DNA of 64,000 nt, from assembly GCA_964550125.1 (NCBI GenBank), contig CAZJWC010000003.1:97935-161934 (forward strand), given 5' to 3'. This document shows, one piece after another, positions 43,261 to 51,976 of this stretch. Under the pieces are notes generated by a model. The model was not told where the DNA came from. It saw only the letters and a program-made list of their open reading frames with translations, and searched no databases. The first letter of the stretch is position 1; each line of letters begins with the position of its first letter. The position numbers and the translations under genes were made by a program. Origin of the DNA: CAZJWC01 sp964550125. Lineage in GTDB: Bacteria; Bacillota; Clostridia; Christensenellales; Borkfalkiaceae.

Positions 43261-44730
43261 TTATTTTGATTTATATATTTTAAGCCAATCGTCTAGTCGT
43301 TCAATAAATTCCTTATTATTGTTTGTCTTTTTCATCACATCAAATAGTGAATCTGTTGATATATCTCGACCTATCAACTTTCTTATCTTATACGAACAGT
43401 CAAGTTCTTCCTTATTTAGCAACAATTCTTCGTGGCGAGTTCCAGAGCGTTGTAAGTCAATAGCAGGGAAAATTCTTTTTTCAGCCAAATCTCTTGAAAG
43501 ATGAATTTCCATATTACCTGTACCTTTAAACTCCTCGTAAATAACCTCCTCCATCCTGCTACCCGTATCTACAAGTGCCGTTGCTAAAACTGTAAGGCTT
43601 GCACCATTTTCTAAATTTCTACCATACCCAAAAAACTTTTTAGGTTCAATCAAAGCAGCAGGGTCTAGTCCACCACTCAAAGTTCTACCTGATGAAGGAA
43701 CTACATTGTTATACGCTCTAGTTAGTTTTGTAAGTGAATCTAAAAGTATAACTACATTTTTGCCCCACTCAACAAGTCGTTTTGCCTTTGAAAATATTTG
43801 ATTAGCTACCTTGATATGATGCTCGCTTCCCTCATCAAACGTAGAATAAACGACCTCAGCATTTTTTACTGAATTTTTAAAATCGGTTACTTCTTCAGGA
43901 CGCTCGTCTATCAAGAGAATAAACATTTTCATATCAGGATAATTTTCCTCAATGGAGTGTGCTATATCTTTAAGCAAAGTTGTTTTTCCCGCTTTTGGAG
44001 GGGAAACTATTAAACCACGTTGTCCCATACCAATAGGAGAAAGCAAATCTATACAACGGAGCGAAAGGTTGTTACTTTCCTTTCTTTCCATTACTAACTT
44101 TTCTCTAGGATAACAAGAAACCATTGAGTCAAAGTCAAGATAATCCTTTTTTGCACCAAGATTTTCTCCGTTTATAGAGATAATTCTTGTCAATGCAGGA
44201 CAGCCGTTATCCTTTGAGTCTTTTGCATAGCAAGTAATATCATCGCCTATGACAAGTTTATACCTTTTAATCATACCAACGGGAACATATACGTCCTTTT
44301 TTTCTTCGTTTTCTTCATCAATCGCTCTTAAAAAGCCGTATCCGTTAGGATGTATATCTAGTTTTCCACTATACATTTTATCAAAAAAACTTACCGTAGG
44401 CTCGACTTGTTCACTATCGCTCAACTTAATCATAGTTGAATTATTTGCTACCTCACAGGCTATTTCCTGTAACTCATATTTTTTTATAGTAAATTCTAAT
44501 GCATTTTCAATCTCATCAGTATTCAATGCTTGTTTGGGTGGTGCACCTCTATTAGTAAGAGGCTCGGCAGGGATTATTCCAAGTCGAACACCAACAATTT
44601 TTGTAATCAACTCCTCTTTTCGCATTAGTGAAGGGGAACGGACGCCTATTTTTCTACCAAGTTCCCTAAGCATATGAATTCCATATCCATTTAAACTTAA
44701 TTCGCACTCACGCATTAAAGATTCGTTCAA
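43261..44730 (-). CDS. rho: Transcription termination factor Rho
   Basis: The 489-residue hexameric RNA helicase has an N-terminal helical domain (LRELGRKIGVRSPSLMRKEE), a cold-shock-like RNA-binding domain (about residues 130-205), and the RecA-type ATPase with P-loop SPPKAGKTTLLKDI, Walker B LLDSLTKLTRAY, and a Q-loop (GGLDPAALIEPKKFFG). About 70 residues longer than E. coli Rho because of an N-terminal insert, as in many clostridia. I use a TTG start at 44730: AAGAGGG lies 7 nt upstream and the codon overlaps the previous stop (TTGA). It shares a unit with the MBL gene and glcK. Confidence 0.96.
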   Translation of the reverse strand: MNESLMRECELSLNGYGIHMLRELGRKIGVRSPSLMRKEELITKIVGVRLGIIPAEPLTNRGAPPKQALNTDEIENALEFTIKKYELQEIACEVANNSTMIKLSDSEQVEPTVSFFDKMYSGKLDIHPNGYGFLRAIDEENEEKKDVYVPVGMIKRYKLVIGDDITCYAKDSKDNGCPALTRIISINGENLGAKKDYLDFDSMVSCYPREKLVMERKESNNLSLRCIDLLSPIGMGQRGLIVSPPKAGKTTLLKDIAHSIEENYPDMKMFILLIDERPEEVTDFKNSVKNAEVVYSTFDEGSEHHIKVANQIFSKAKRLVEWGKNVVILLDSLTKLTRAYNNVVPSSGRTLSGGLDPAALIEPKKFFGYGRNLENGASLTVLATALVDTGSRMEEVIYEEFKGTGNMEIHLSRDLAEKRIFPAIDLQRSGTRHEELLLNKEELDCSYKIRKLIGRDISTDSLFDVMKKTNNNKEFIERLDDWLKIYKSK

Positions 44731-45377
44731 CTTCTTGCCCTCTTAAATAATACAATTTTTGTACTCTCGTTATCAATGTCATCACGAGTAAATTCAATTT
44801 CTTCAACATCAGGAATATCAACCATTTCATCATCAAATAAGTCGATAAATTCTTGAGCACGCTTGATATCAATATTCGTACTTCTGGCTTTATAGTGCAT
44901 AGGAATAACAACTTCAGGCATAATCGCATCAACATATTCCTTTGCCATTTCAGCATCTATGGTATAATTTCCACCAACGGGAATTAATAAAATATTTACA
45001 GGCAAAATCATTGAAAGCATTTCAGGAGAAAATCTTTCACCTATATCGCCCATATGACAAATATCAAGTCCGTCCATACGGTATTTAAATATGATATTTT
45101 CGCCACGGTCTTTTCCGTTATTTTCATCATGGAAAGATTTTATACCTAAAATCTTAACTCCACCATATTCGTAACTGCCTTCCTTATCAAATACTTTTTT
45201 TACACCTGAAACGGCTTTAACATTGTTATGGTCGTAATGTCCATGACTTACAGTTACCACCTCTGCGTCAACGGGTGCCATATCAAAACCCACATTATTA
45301 TAGGGGTCAGTTACAATTGTAGTTCCGGTACTCTCTGTCAGTTTAAAACAAGAGTGCCCTAAAAATTTTATTTTCAT
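44727..45377 (-). CDS. MBL-fold metal-dependent hydrolase (UlaG-like)
   Basis: The 216-residue protein has the short metallo-beta-lactamase fold of the UlaG/YtkL group: FLGHSCFKL at the N-terminus, VTVSHGHYDHNNV metal motif, HMGDIGERF and the C-terminal PMHYKARSTNID. Members hydrolyse lactones or unknown esters; this one lacks sugar-pathway neighbours, so the substrate cannot be named. It is overlapped at its 5' end by the DUF1934 gene (4 bp) and at its 3' end by the TTG start of rho, forming one operon. Confidence 0.85.
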   Translation of the reverse strand: MKIKFLGHSCFKLTESTGTTIVTDPYNNVGFDMAPVDAEVVTVSHGHYDHNNVKAVSGVKKVFDKEGSYEYGGVKILGIKSFHDENNGKDRGENIIFKYRMDGLDICHMGDIGERFSPEMLSMILPVNILLIPVGGNYTIDAEMAKEYVDAIMPEVVIPMHYKARSTNIDIKRAQEFIDLFDDEMVDIPDVEEIEFTRDDIDNESTKIVLFKRARS

Positions 45378-45757
45378 TTCTCCTCCGAAAATAATAATCT
45401 TGCAATAACGATATAACTTGATATATCTCCTGCAATATTTAAATCATAATCAAAACTTAAAATAATTTGATTTTCTTTTTTTGATAGGTCAATTTTTTTT
45501 GTATAAAGTTTAGCTTTAATAATTCCGTAGTTTGAAAGGATTGAAACTTCATATTCTTTTCCCTTTTCAAGCAAAAGGGTATAACTTAGTTCCCCCTTTT
45601 TAATAAGAGAAACTATATTATTTTGGTAGTCGATAGTATACAACTCGCCATTATCGACATAATAAAATGAAAAATTGTTGCCATTTATTATATAGTCAAT
45701 ATTAAAAAAATATTTAGATTTACCGTTTGTAGTTAATTGAAGTTTACATTTTTGCAT
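45374..45757 (-). CDS. DUF1934 family protein (calycin-like barrel)
   Basis: The 127-residue protein is predicted to be all beta strand, in keeping with the DUF1934 (YwiB-like) beta-barrel family: FFNIDYIINGNNFSFYYVDNG, a central LIKKGELSYTLLLEKGKEY and ending with GDISSYIVIARLLF. Function is unknown; in Bacillus the homologue sits upstream of argS. It is first in the DUF1934-MBL-rho-glcK operon with a consensus-like promoter about 50 bp upstream. No clear Shine-Dalgarno sequence precedes the ATG. Confidence 0.7.
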   Translation of the reverse strand: MQKCKLQLTTNGKSKYFFNIDYIINGNNFSFYYVDNGELYTIDYQNNIVSLIKKGELSYTLLLEKGKEYEVSILSNYGIIKAKLYTKKIDLSKKENQIILSFDYDLNIAGDISSYIVIARLLFSEEK

Positions 45758-45804
45758 TAAAGGAACTTTTAATTTTAGAATTTTTTTAGAAAATTTATAT
45801 TCAC

Positions 45805-45833
45805 ATTATATACTATATTTTTTCTCTTTGCAA
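45805..45833 (-). promoter_or_regulatory. Sigma-A promoter of the DUF1934-MBL-rho-glcK operon
   Basis: Minus strand TTGCAA (45833-45828), 17-bp spacer, TATAAT (45810-45805). Confidence 0.7.
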
Positions 45834-45884
45834 ATAAAATAAGTAAAAATGTTAAAAATATTACTTTTTCTAATACATAATTAA

Positions 45885-45914
45885 AAAAAGCGTGTTTGTA
45901 AAACACGCTTTTTT
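45885..45914 (-). terminator. Terminator after the surface protein gene
   Basis: AAAGCGTGTTT (45887-45897) / AAACACGCTTT (45901-45911) with flanking A and T runs. Confidence 0.85.
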
Positions 45915-45915
45915 A

Positions 45916-48171
45916 TTATTTGTCATCTTGTTCATCAAGGTCTAAATCTTTTTTTGCTTCTTTCTTACTCTTATAAACCTTTTTATTTGATTTAGTAGTA
46001 ACTTCTTCAAATATTTTGTCCTTAGGTTTAATAATCAAAAGTACGATAATACCGATTAAAGACACACCTGCGATTGAAAGGAATACGATTGACATAATGT
46101 TATCTTTAAGCCAAGCGTTTTCACCCTCTACCTCGTCCTTTGAAGATACTCTTTGAACATACTTTTCGCCTTCAGTAGTCAAACCGTATTTATCAGTTAC
46201 CTTGCAGTAAATCATATAATAATCATCACCATCTTGAGGCATAAAACTCAATGAAGATGCTGACCACTCATAGTTGTTGTCAGGATACAATTCTTCTTCA
46301 TAATCTTCTTCATCTTCAGTAGGAGTTTTGTATTCGTCAACTTCTCTCCAGAATTTACTTAAATACTCATCCATTTCAAGACCAGTTGATTTGAAAAATT
46401 CTCCGTTATATAAGGTATCGTAAGTTACAGTTTTTGCAAGTTCAGCCACTTCTTGTACAGGGTCAAATACATATAATTTGTACTCTGTATCATAATCTAT
46501 TGCTGTAATATCAAAACTACTTGCAGTATATTGAATATCTGTATAAGCAGAGTTTTCATACTTTGTTTGAGTGATTGTAGGAGGATTTAACTTTTTAACT
46601 TCAAATGTGAAAGAAGGAATTGCGTCATAATCCCATACATCAGCGTCTGTTCTTAAAGTAATAAAATCTTGTTTATCATAGTCATAAATTTGCATATTTG
46701 CATCGCCGTCTTTTGCAATAATCTTAAACTCGTAAGTTCCTATTGAATTGATAGCGATTTTCAAATTTGAATATGATTGTGAAGTAGAAGACTTGCTGTC
46801 TTCAGCGTCAGTCTTATAATAAATGCTATATTTTAAATTTTCATTGTTGGTTTCTTTATCAGCAATTAACCCTTTAACTGAAGGTAGATAGAAATATGAA
46901 TTTTCACCTACTACAAGTTCCTGCTTTTCAACTGCTTCGGTTACAGCCTTTTGATATTCTACTACCCGAAGTGAAGTCTTATATTCACTTGCTTCTGAAC
47001 ACTCATCACTTCCTATATAATATGGACTTTGAGTATTTTCACTAATAGTTAAATATTTTAAAGTGGAAGCATCAGATCCATTATAAAGTCTTGTTTTGTA
47101 GTAACTTGAATCAGCGTACCAACCTAAATTATACGAACACGTGTTACCTGTTTTATCTTCCAAATTAAAGATAATATCAAGGTAACCATTTTCCTCACCG
47201 TTAAGTTTTGTTGCTTGTTTATAGAAAATTAAATCATCAGTAAACTTAATGTAGTCGTCAGTAGTTACAGTCGCATCACCATTTGAAGTAAGTTTATAGA
47301 AAATTTTATTTGTATAAGTTACAGCCTCGCTTTCATCAGTAGCGGCTGTTTTTACAGTAGAAGTAATATTGCCGTCAATAACATCAAGACAAACATAGTC
47401 ATAACCAAAGGTTGTACCAAAAATAAGGTTTTTAACTTCTTCGTTTAACACTAAAACGGGTGCTTTATCATCTATTATTTTTCCGTCAGTTAAAGCAAAA
47501 GATTGTCCGTTTAAAGATAGAAGATTGATAGTTTGTTTAATATTACCGTCCTCGCTAACACCTTTTACTTTAAAAGTTAGAGGAACAATCGTTCTTGATG
47601 AAGTTGAAATACAATTTGAGTAAAATTTACCTATATTGTTAAAGTTTCCAGCATAAATATCATTTATAAATACGGTAAATTCACCTGCATTATTGCTCTT
47701 AAACATAACCGAAATATCACTCATAGGACTTGAGATATTTATTGCATTTTCATCATTAACTTTTGCAGTCAATAATGAAGCATCTTTATCGTACGCAAAA
47801 GTTATAACGTTATCTTGCACATTTTTTGAAGTGATTGAATAACGCTCTGTTTGCATAGTTAAAGTACACTCTGTAAAACTAACTTGTTCGTCAAAATTGA
47901 AAGACATTGAAAAATACTTTTCATCGCCATTTTCAAACCATCTTAACGCCAAATCTTTTTTATATTGAAGTGAAGAATTGTCATACATTTGAGCTGATAA
48001 AAAATTGCCCGTTGTATCAAAATCCACAGCAGTAGTCGTAAAAACGCTACTGGGTTCTTTCCCATCAGTTGTATCAGCCTTTGCCTCTGTTTTAGTCGTT
48101 AAAAACAAACCTGTAACAGAAAAGGTAACTACCCCTAATAAAACTAATAATTTTTGCCATTTTCTTTTCAT
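45916..48171 (-). CDS. Large secreted protein anchored by a C-terminal TM helix, unknown
   Basis: The 751-residue protein has a cleavable signal peptide (cleavage probably after AKA, residues 30-32, in TEAKADTTDG), a long beta-rich extracellular region with Ig-like or cadherin-like features (repeated KLNPPTITQTKYENSAYTDI type segments near residues 525-560), and a C-terminal helix (about 696-718, IVFLSIAGVSLIGIIVLLII) followed by a basic cytoplasmic tail. No catalytic domain is recognised. The KAKADTTD junction resembles that of the CBM26 protein at 60.8 kb, so both may belong to one surface system. It is monocistronic with a consensus promoter and terminator. Confidence 0.65.
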   Translation of the reverse strand: MKRKWQKLLVLLGVVTFSVTGLFLTTKTEAKADTTDGKEPSSVFTTTAVDFDTTGNFLSAQMYDNSSLQYKKDLALRWFENGDEKYFSMSFNFDEQVSFTECTLTMQTERYSITSKNVQDNVITFAYDKDASLLTAKVNDENAINISSPMSDISVMFKSNNAGEFTVFINDIYAGNFNNIGKFYSNCISTSSRTIVPLTFKVKGVSEDGNIKQTINLLSLNGQSFALTDGKIIDDKAPVLVLNEEVKNLIFGTTFGYDYVCLDVIDGNITSTVKTAATDESEAVTYTNKIFYKLTSNGDATVTTDDYIKFTDDLIFYKQATKLNGEENGYLDIIFNLEDKTGNTCSYNLGWYADSSYYKTRLYNGSDASTLKYLTISENTQSPYYIGSDECSEASEYKTSLRVVEYQKAVTEAVEKQELVVGENSYFYLPSVKGLIADKETNNENLKYSIYYKTDAEDSKSSTSQSYSNLKIAINSIGTYEFKIIAKDGDANMQIYDYDKQDFITLRTDADVWDYDAIPSFTFEVKKLNPPTITQTKYENSAYTDIQYTASSFDITAIDYDTEYKLYVFDPVQEVAELAKTVTYDTLYNGEFFKSTGLEMDEYLSKFWREVDEYKTPTEDEEDYEEELYPDNNYEWSASSLSFMPQDGDDYYMIYCKVTDKYGLTTEGEKYVQRVSSKDEVEGENAWLKDNIMSIVFLSIAGVSLIGIIVLLIIKPKDKIFEEVTTKSNKKVYKSKKEAKKDLDLDEQDDK

Positions 48172-48233
48172 TGCATTGCTCCCGCAAGTAGTAAAATTTT
48201 AATTTATTATTTTGCCCCTATTGTGCTTTTTTA

Positions 48234-48262
48234 ATTGTACACTTTCAAAGCATATTTGTCAA
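48234..48262 (-). promoter_or_regulatory. Sigma-A promoter of the 751-residue surface protein gene
   Basis: Minus strand TTGACA (48262-48257), 17-bp spacer, TACAAT (48239-48234). Confidence 0.7.
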
Positions 48263-48306
48263 ACCAATTTTAAGTGTTTCAATATTTTGATAAGCCTCAA
48301 AAAGAT

Positions 48307-49041
48307 TTATTTATCAACTTTTACGATTTTTTCAACATCAAACATTTTCCAAGGATTTTCATCTTTAGGAGGTTCAACGATAAAACGCAATCTCTCATTT
48401 GTAGTTGGATGAGTAAAGGAAAGAGAGTATGCCCATAGCGCAAGTTTACCCTTTTGTGCCCTTTCGCCACCATATTTCATATCACCATAAACTGGATTGT
48501 TGATACCTGACATTTGAACACGAATTTGATGACTTCTGCCTGTATGCAAGTTAACCTCGCTCAAACAATACTTATCGTTACTTTCCAAAATTGTATAATC
48601 AAGGGAAGCAAGTTTAGCACCCTCATCCGATTGCGTACAAATAGTTACCGTATTGTTAACTCCGTTCTTTTTTAGATAGTTAGTTAAAGTTGCGTGCGTA
48701 CGATTAGGCGTTCCTACAAGTACAGTCAAATACTTTTTCTCAAAATCGCCCTTTTGTAATTGTTCTGTTAGTCTACTTGCCGCCTTTGATGTTTTTGCAA
48801 ACACCATAACTCCACCCGTTGGTCTATCAAGCCTATGAACCAAACCAACAAACACATTGCCCTGTTTATTATATTTAACTTTGATATATCTTTTAACCAT
48901 ATCAAGTAAATTATCATCTTTACTTTCATCTCCACAAGTAGGTATATTTTGTGGTTTTAAAACTACGATTATATGATTATCTTCATGTAATATGATTAAA
49001 TCGTCATTACTAGTTTTTTGTTCAACTTCTATATTTTCCAT
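48307..49041 (-). CDS. RluA family pseudouridine synthase
   Basis: The 244-residue enzyme isomerises uridine to pseudouridine in rRNA or tRNA. The catalytic aspartate is in VHRLDRPTGGVMVFAK, and other family blocks are HEDNHIIVVLKPQNIP and GRSHQIRVQMSGINNPVYGD. There is no N-terminal S4 domain, so it belongs to the short RluA-type group. The start overlaps the preceding methyltransferase gene by 20 bp, suggesting translational coupling and related RNA-modification work. Confidence 0.92.
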   Translation of the reverse strand: MENIEVEQKTSNDDLIILHEDNHIIVVLKPQNIPTCGDESKDDNLLDMVKRYIKVKYNKQGNVFVGLVHRLDRPTGGVMVFAKTSKAASRLTEQLQKGDFEKKYLTVLVGTPNRTHATLTNYLKKNGVNNTVTICTQSDEGAKLASLDYTILESNDKYCLSEVNLHTGRSHQIRVQMSGINNPVYGDMKYGGERAQKGKLALWAYSLSFTHPTTNERLRFIVEPPKDENPWKMFDVEKIVKVDK

Positions 49042-49906
49042 TTATATACATACCTCCTGCACCACAAGGAAGTGAAATTCCTTCATCAGTTTTTAATCCA
49101 ACCTCATAGGCTGTAACATCATCACAGTTTATCTTATCTTTCAAACATAGGGTGATTATATTTTTTAAAACCATGGGCTGTAAACCCGTAGTATAACTAT
49201 TTATTAAAAAGAAAAGCACATCATCACTTAATACTTGTTTGCAAAGTTCAACAAAGGGATATAACTCACTTTCTATTTTCCACATTTCACCATTAGGTCC
49301 TCTACCGTAAGAAGGGGGGTCCATAATAATTGCATCATATTTGTTGCCTCGTCTTATCTCCCTTTGAACAAATTTTTTGCAATCGTCTACTATATATCTA
49401 ATTCCACTTTCAATTCCTGAAAGTCTTGCATTTTCACCCGCTCTTTCAACCATACCTTTAGCCGCATCAACATGAACAACCTCTGCCCCCGCCTTTGCAC
49501 AAGCAACCGTTGCACCACCCGTATAAGCAAATAGGTTTAAAATTTTAACCTCTTTACCCTTTGCTTTGGCATTTTTGATGAGTTCAGTCATTGTATCCCA
49601 GTTTACTGCTTGTTCGGGGAATAAACCAGTATGCTTAAAACCCATAGGCTTAATTTTAAATTTTAAATTGTTGTACTCAATTTGCCACTCGTCAGGAACT
49701 TTTTTTAAGTATTCCCAACCACCTCCACCTTTTTCACTACGGTGATAAACTGCGTTTAGTTTTGGATAATGGAACATATCAATTTGACTTTTCCAAATAA
49801 CTTGAGGGTCAGGTCGTAAAAGATATACGTCTTTCCATCTTTCTAATTTATATCCATCACCTGTTGCGATGATTTCATAGTCTACCCAGTTTGAAGCAAT
49901 TTTCAT
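49022..49906 (-). CDS. Class I SAM-dependent RNA methyltransferase (RlmI/RlmK-like)
   Basis: The 294-residue protein has a small N-terminal beta domain (residues 1-85) and a Rossmann methyltransferase domain with motif I ILNLFAYTGGATVACAKAGA, the acidic VVHVDAAKGMV and the catalytic-loop motif MDPPSYGRG. This pattern fits 23S rRNA cytosine-C5 methyltransferases of the RlmI/RlmK type, but PUA-domain features are weak. AAGGA precedes the ATG. It precedes an RluA-type gene. Confidence 0.82.
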   Translation of the reverse strand: MKIASNWVDYEIIATGDGYKLERWKDVYLLRPDPQVIWKSQIDMFHYPKLNAVYHRSEKGGGGWEYLKKVPDEWQIEYNNLKFKIKPMGFKHTGLFPEQAVNWDTMTELIKNAKAKGKEVKILNLFAYTGGATVACAKAGAEVVHVDAAKGMVERAGENARLSGIESGIRYIVDDCKKFVQREIRRGNKYDAIIMDPPSYGRGPNGEMWKIESELYPFVELCKQVLSDDVLFFLINSYTTGLQPMVLKNIITLCLKDKINCDDVTAYEVGLKTDEGISLPCGAGGMYINGKYRS

Positions 49907-49959
49907 ACTTTTTCCTTTTTGCTAAAATATATTTCAACAATTTTCCAATATATTATAAA

Positions 49960-49988
49960 ATTATATAGATTTTGTAGCCTTTTGTAAA
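49960..49988 (-). promoter_or_regulatory. Sigma-A promoter of the methyltransferase-RluA pair
   Basis: Minus strand TTTACA (49988-49983), 17-bp spacer, TATAAT (49965-49960). Confidence 0.65.
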
Positions 49989-50021
49989 GCATTTTTAAAG
50001 TATACTTAATTACAACGCATA

Positions 50022-50054
50022 AAAAAAGCCGTACTTTTAATAGTACGGCTTTAT
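50022..50054 (-). terminator. Terminator after the orphan lipoprotein gene
   Basis: AAAGCCGTACT (50025-50035) / AGTACGGCTTT (50042-50052) and A/T runs. Confidence 0.8.
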
Positions 50055-50065
50055 CTATTTAATTT

Positions 50066-51751
50066 TTATTTTACCATTAAATACTCATAAGTTGTTTCGC
50101 TATCAACAGTTTTTTCAATGATAACATAACCATAGTCGCCACCAAAAACAACTTCAAAACTATAATCTACACCTGACTCAAGAGCAAAAGTTCTAGTATA
50201 GGGTTTTTCAAATCCATTACTAACTTCCAAATCAATATACTCCTCGTCAGAACCTTCCTCAGTGTATTGACGAGTGTAAACCAGAATACCATTAGATGTT
50301 GAAAGAATATCCTTGACTTCAATAGTCACACAACCACCAACAACTGAACCACCTTCTTCAAATCCATAATGATAAATGTCTTTATTATCATCAATACTTC
50401 CACTAGTAGTTGTTGTTTCACGAGCAAATACGCTTCCACCTGAAAAACTTACAGCCTCAGTATCTTTAATAGTCTTCAATACAACGCCGTTTGCGTCTAC
50501 AAAAAGCATATCATCGCCATCTTGTATTACAATTTTATCTTGATATGCACCAACAAAATCTGTTGATTCAAAAGTGCCAACATAATCAAAATTCTTTTTA
50601 CATACAATGCAATCATTTCCATCATTGATAAGAATATTTCCATTTGACAAAGAATTAACTTGAGTATCACTAGTTAATAAAATAGGAGTTTCAGTGATGC
50701 TTCCCAAACTGCTTGTTGCAATATAACATCTTGAATTTCCAAGACAGTTATCAACAATCTTATTGCCTGTAAAAGTTAAATAATATTCATTTGCACCCTT
50801 AACGTAATCAAACTCTGAAATGACATAGTTACACTTAACCTTCTTCATTTCACCTTTCTTATAATTTATAACATAAGTTTCAATGTCATACTTGCCATTA
50901 GAATCTCTGTAATCATAATCATCAGCATAATCGTCCTTTTCAAGTTTATATTGTACAACTAGATTATTACCGATAATTCCAGAAACTTCTGACATCTCAT
51001 AAGGTGCTAAATTAATATTGAAAGAACCAACATTTTTATCCTTTTCGTTCCAAACATTGTATTCACTATCATAATAAGAAAGCTTATAGAAATATAGGTC
51101 AGGATTAATTGTTTCAACACCAGATTCTGTACCAATTAAAAATTTTTCTTCAAACTTATTATATTCACCATCTTTATAAGACACTGAAGTAGTTTTTGTC
51201 ATTTTACCAGTTTCTTTTTCAAAAACTTTGTAATCTATACTAACTAAAACTTCATCTTCATAGTTTTTGAATTCTTCCATGAAATATTCATCTGAAATCG
51301 AACTAACCGACCATTTAGCCTTAATATCTGTAACTGAATCGTAAGTACAATCCATAACCAAACTACCGTCAACAATGTTAAGAACACCATATTTTGTAGC
51401 ATCATCAACAGTTTTACCTACTATTAAACGATAGTTTTGCATATAGGTCGTTTGATAAGAAATATATCCTGCATCAAATGAAACTATTTGAGCATCATCT
51501 GCGTATACAGCGTATTTTTTAACACCATCAAAATCCTTTTTCAATATTAAATAAGTTTTACCTTCAACAACAACACTGCTTGCGATTGACGCATCACTAT
51601 CAATGCTAATTTGACTTACTGTTCCTGCTAAACTAGCTTCATCAAAACTTTCAAATTTAAAAGTACCTGAGCCAGATGCCTTACAACCAAACAGTAGACT
51701 TGCAGACAGTGTTAGACACAAAACTGCACTTGCAACTCTTAATTTTTTCAT
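50066..51751 (-). CDS. Orphan lipoprotein of 561 residues, unknown
   Basis: The product has a lipoprotein signal peptide with lipobox LLFGC (C23). The remaining 538 residues are rich in Asp, Tyr, Val and Ser, cysteine-poor, and show irregular repeats of short beta hairpins, compatible with a beta-propeller or WG-repeat-like fold, but no domain is clearly recognised. It is a monocistronic gene with a strong promoter about 135 bp upstream and its own terminator. An extracytoplasmic binding or sensing role is a guess. Confidence 0.6.
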   Translation of the reverse strand: MKKLRVASAVLCLTLSASLLFGCKASGSGTFKFESFDEASLAGTVSQISIDSDASIASSVVVEGKTYLILKKDFDGVKKYAVYADDAQIVSFDAGYISYQTTYMQNYRLIVGKTVDDATKYGVLNIVDGSLVMDCTYDSVTDIKAKWSVSSISDEYFMEEFKNYEDEVLVSIDYKVFEKETGKMTKTTSVSYKDGEYNKFEEKFLIGTESGVETINPDLYFYKLSYYDSEYNVWNEKDKNVGSFNINLAPYEMSEVSGIIGNNLVVQYKLEKDDYADDYDYRDSNGKYDIETYVINYKKGEMKKVKCNYVISEFDYVKGANEYYLTFTGNKIVDNCLGNSRCYIATSSLGSITETPILLTSDTQVNSLSNGNILINDGNDCIVCKKNFDYVGTFESTDFVGAYQDKIVIQDGDDMLFVDANGVVLKTIKDTEAVSFSGGSVFARETTTTSGSIDDNKDIYHYGFEEGGSVVGGCVTIEVKDILSTSNGILVYTRQYTEEGSDEEYIDLEVSNGFEKPYTRTFALESGVDYSFEVVFGGDYGYVIIEKTVDSETTYEYLMVK

Positions 51752-51886
51752 CTATTTACCTCTTTGTCTTTTATTTAAGTATCTACTAAAGGGGTATACT
51801 AGGATTTAGTTTTTCCTTATTTGCACTATCCCTAAATAGAAAACTTATTGTATATTTGTTTTTCAATCAATAAAAAACATATCACA

Positions 51887-51915
51887 ATACTAACACATAA
51901 TTATTTTGTTGTCAA
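51887..51915 (-). promoter_or_regulatory. Sigma-A promoter of the orphan lipoprotein gene
   Basis: Minus strand TTGACA (51915-51910), 17-bp spacer, TAGTAT (51892-51887). The leader that follows is about 130 nt long with only a small possible hairpin (AGTAT/ATACT near 51777-51803). Confidence 0.7.
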
Positions 51916-51945
51916 TGAAAAAAGAAAAACATTGAAGATATCACA

Positions 51946-51976
51946 AAAAAAGCCGTTATAAAAACGGCTTTTTTTT
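51946..51976 (-). terminator. Terminator after ileS
   Basis: AAAAGCCGTT (51948-51957) / AACGGCTTTT (51963-51972) with flanking A and T runs. Confidence 0.8.
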
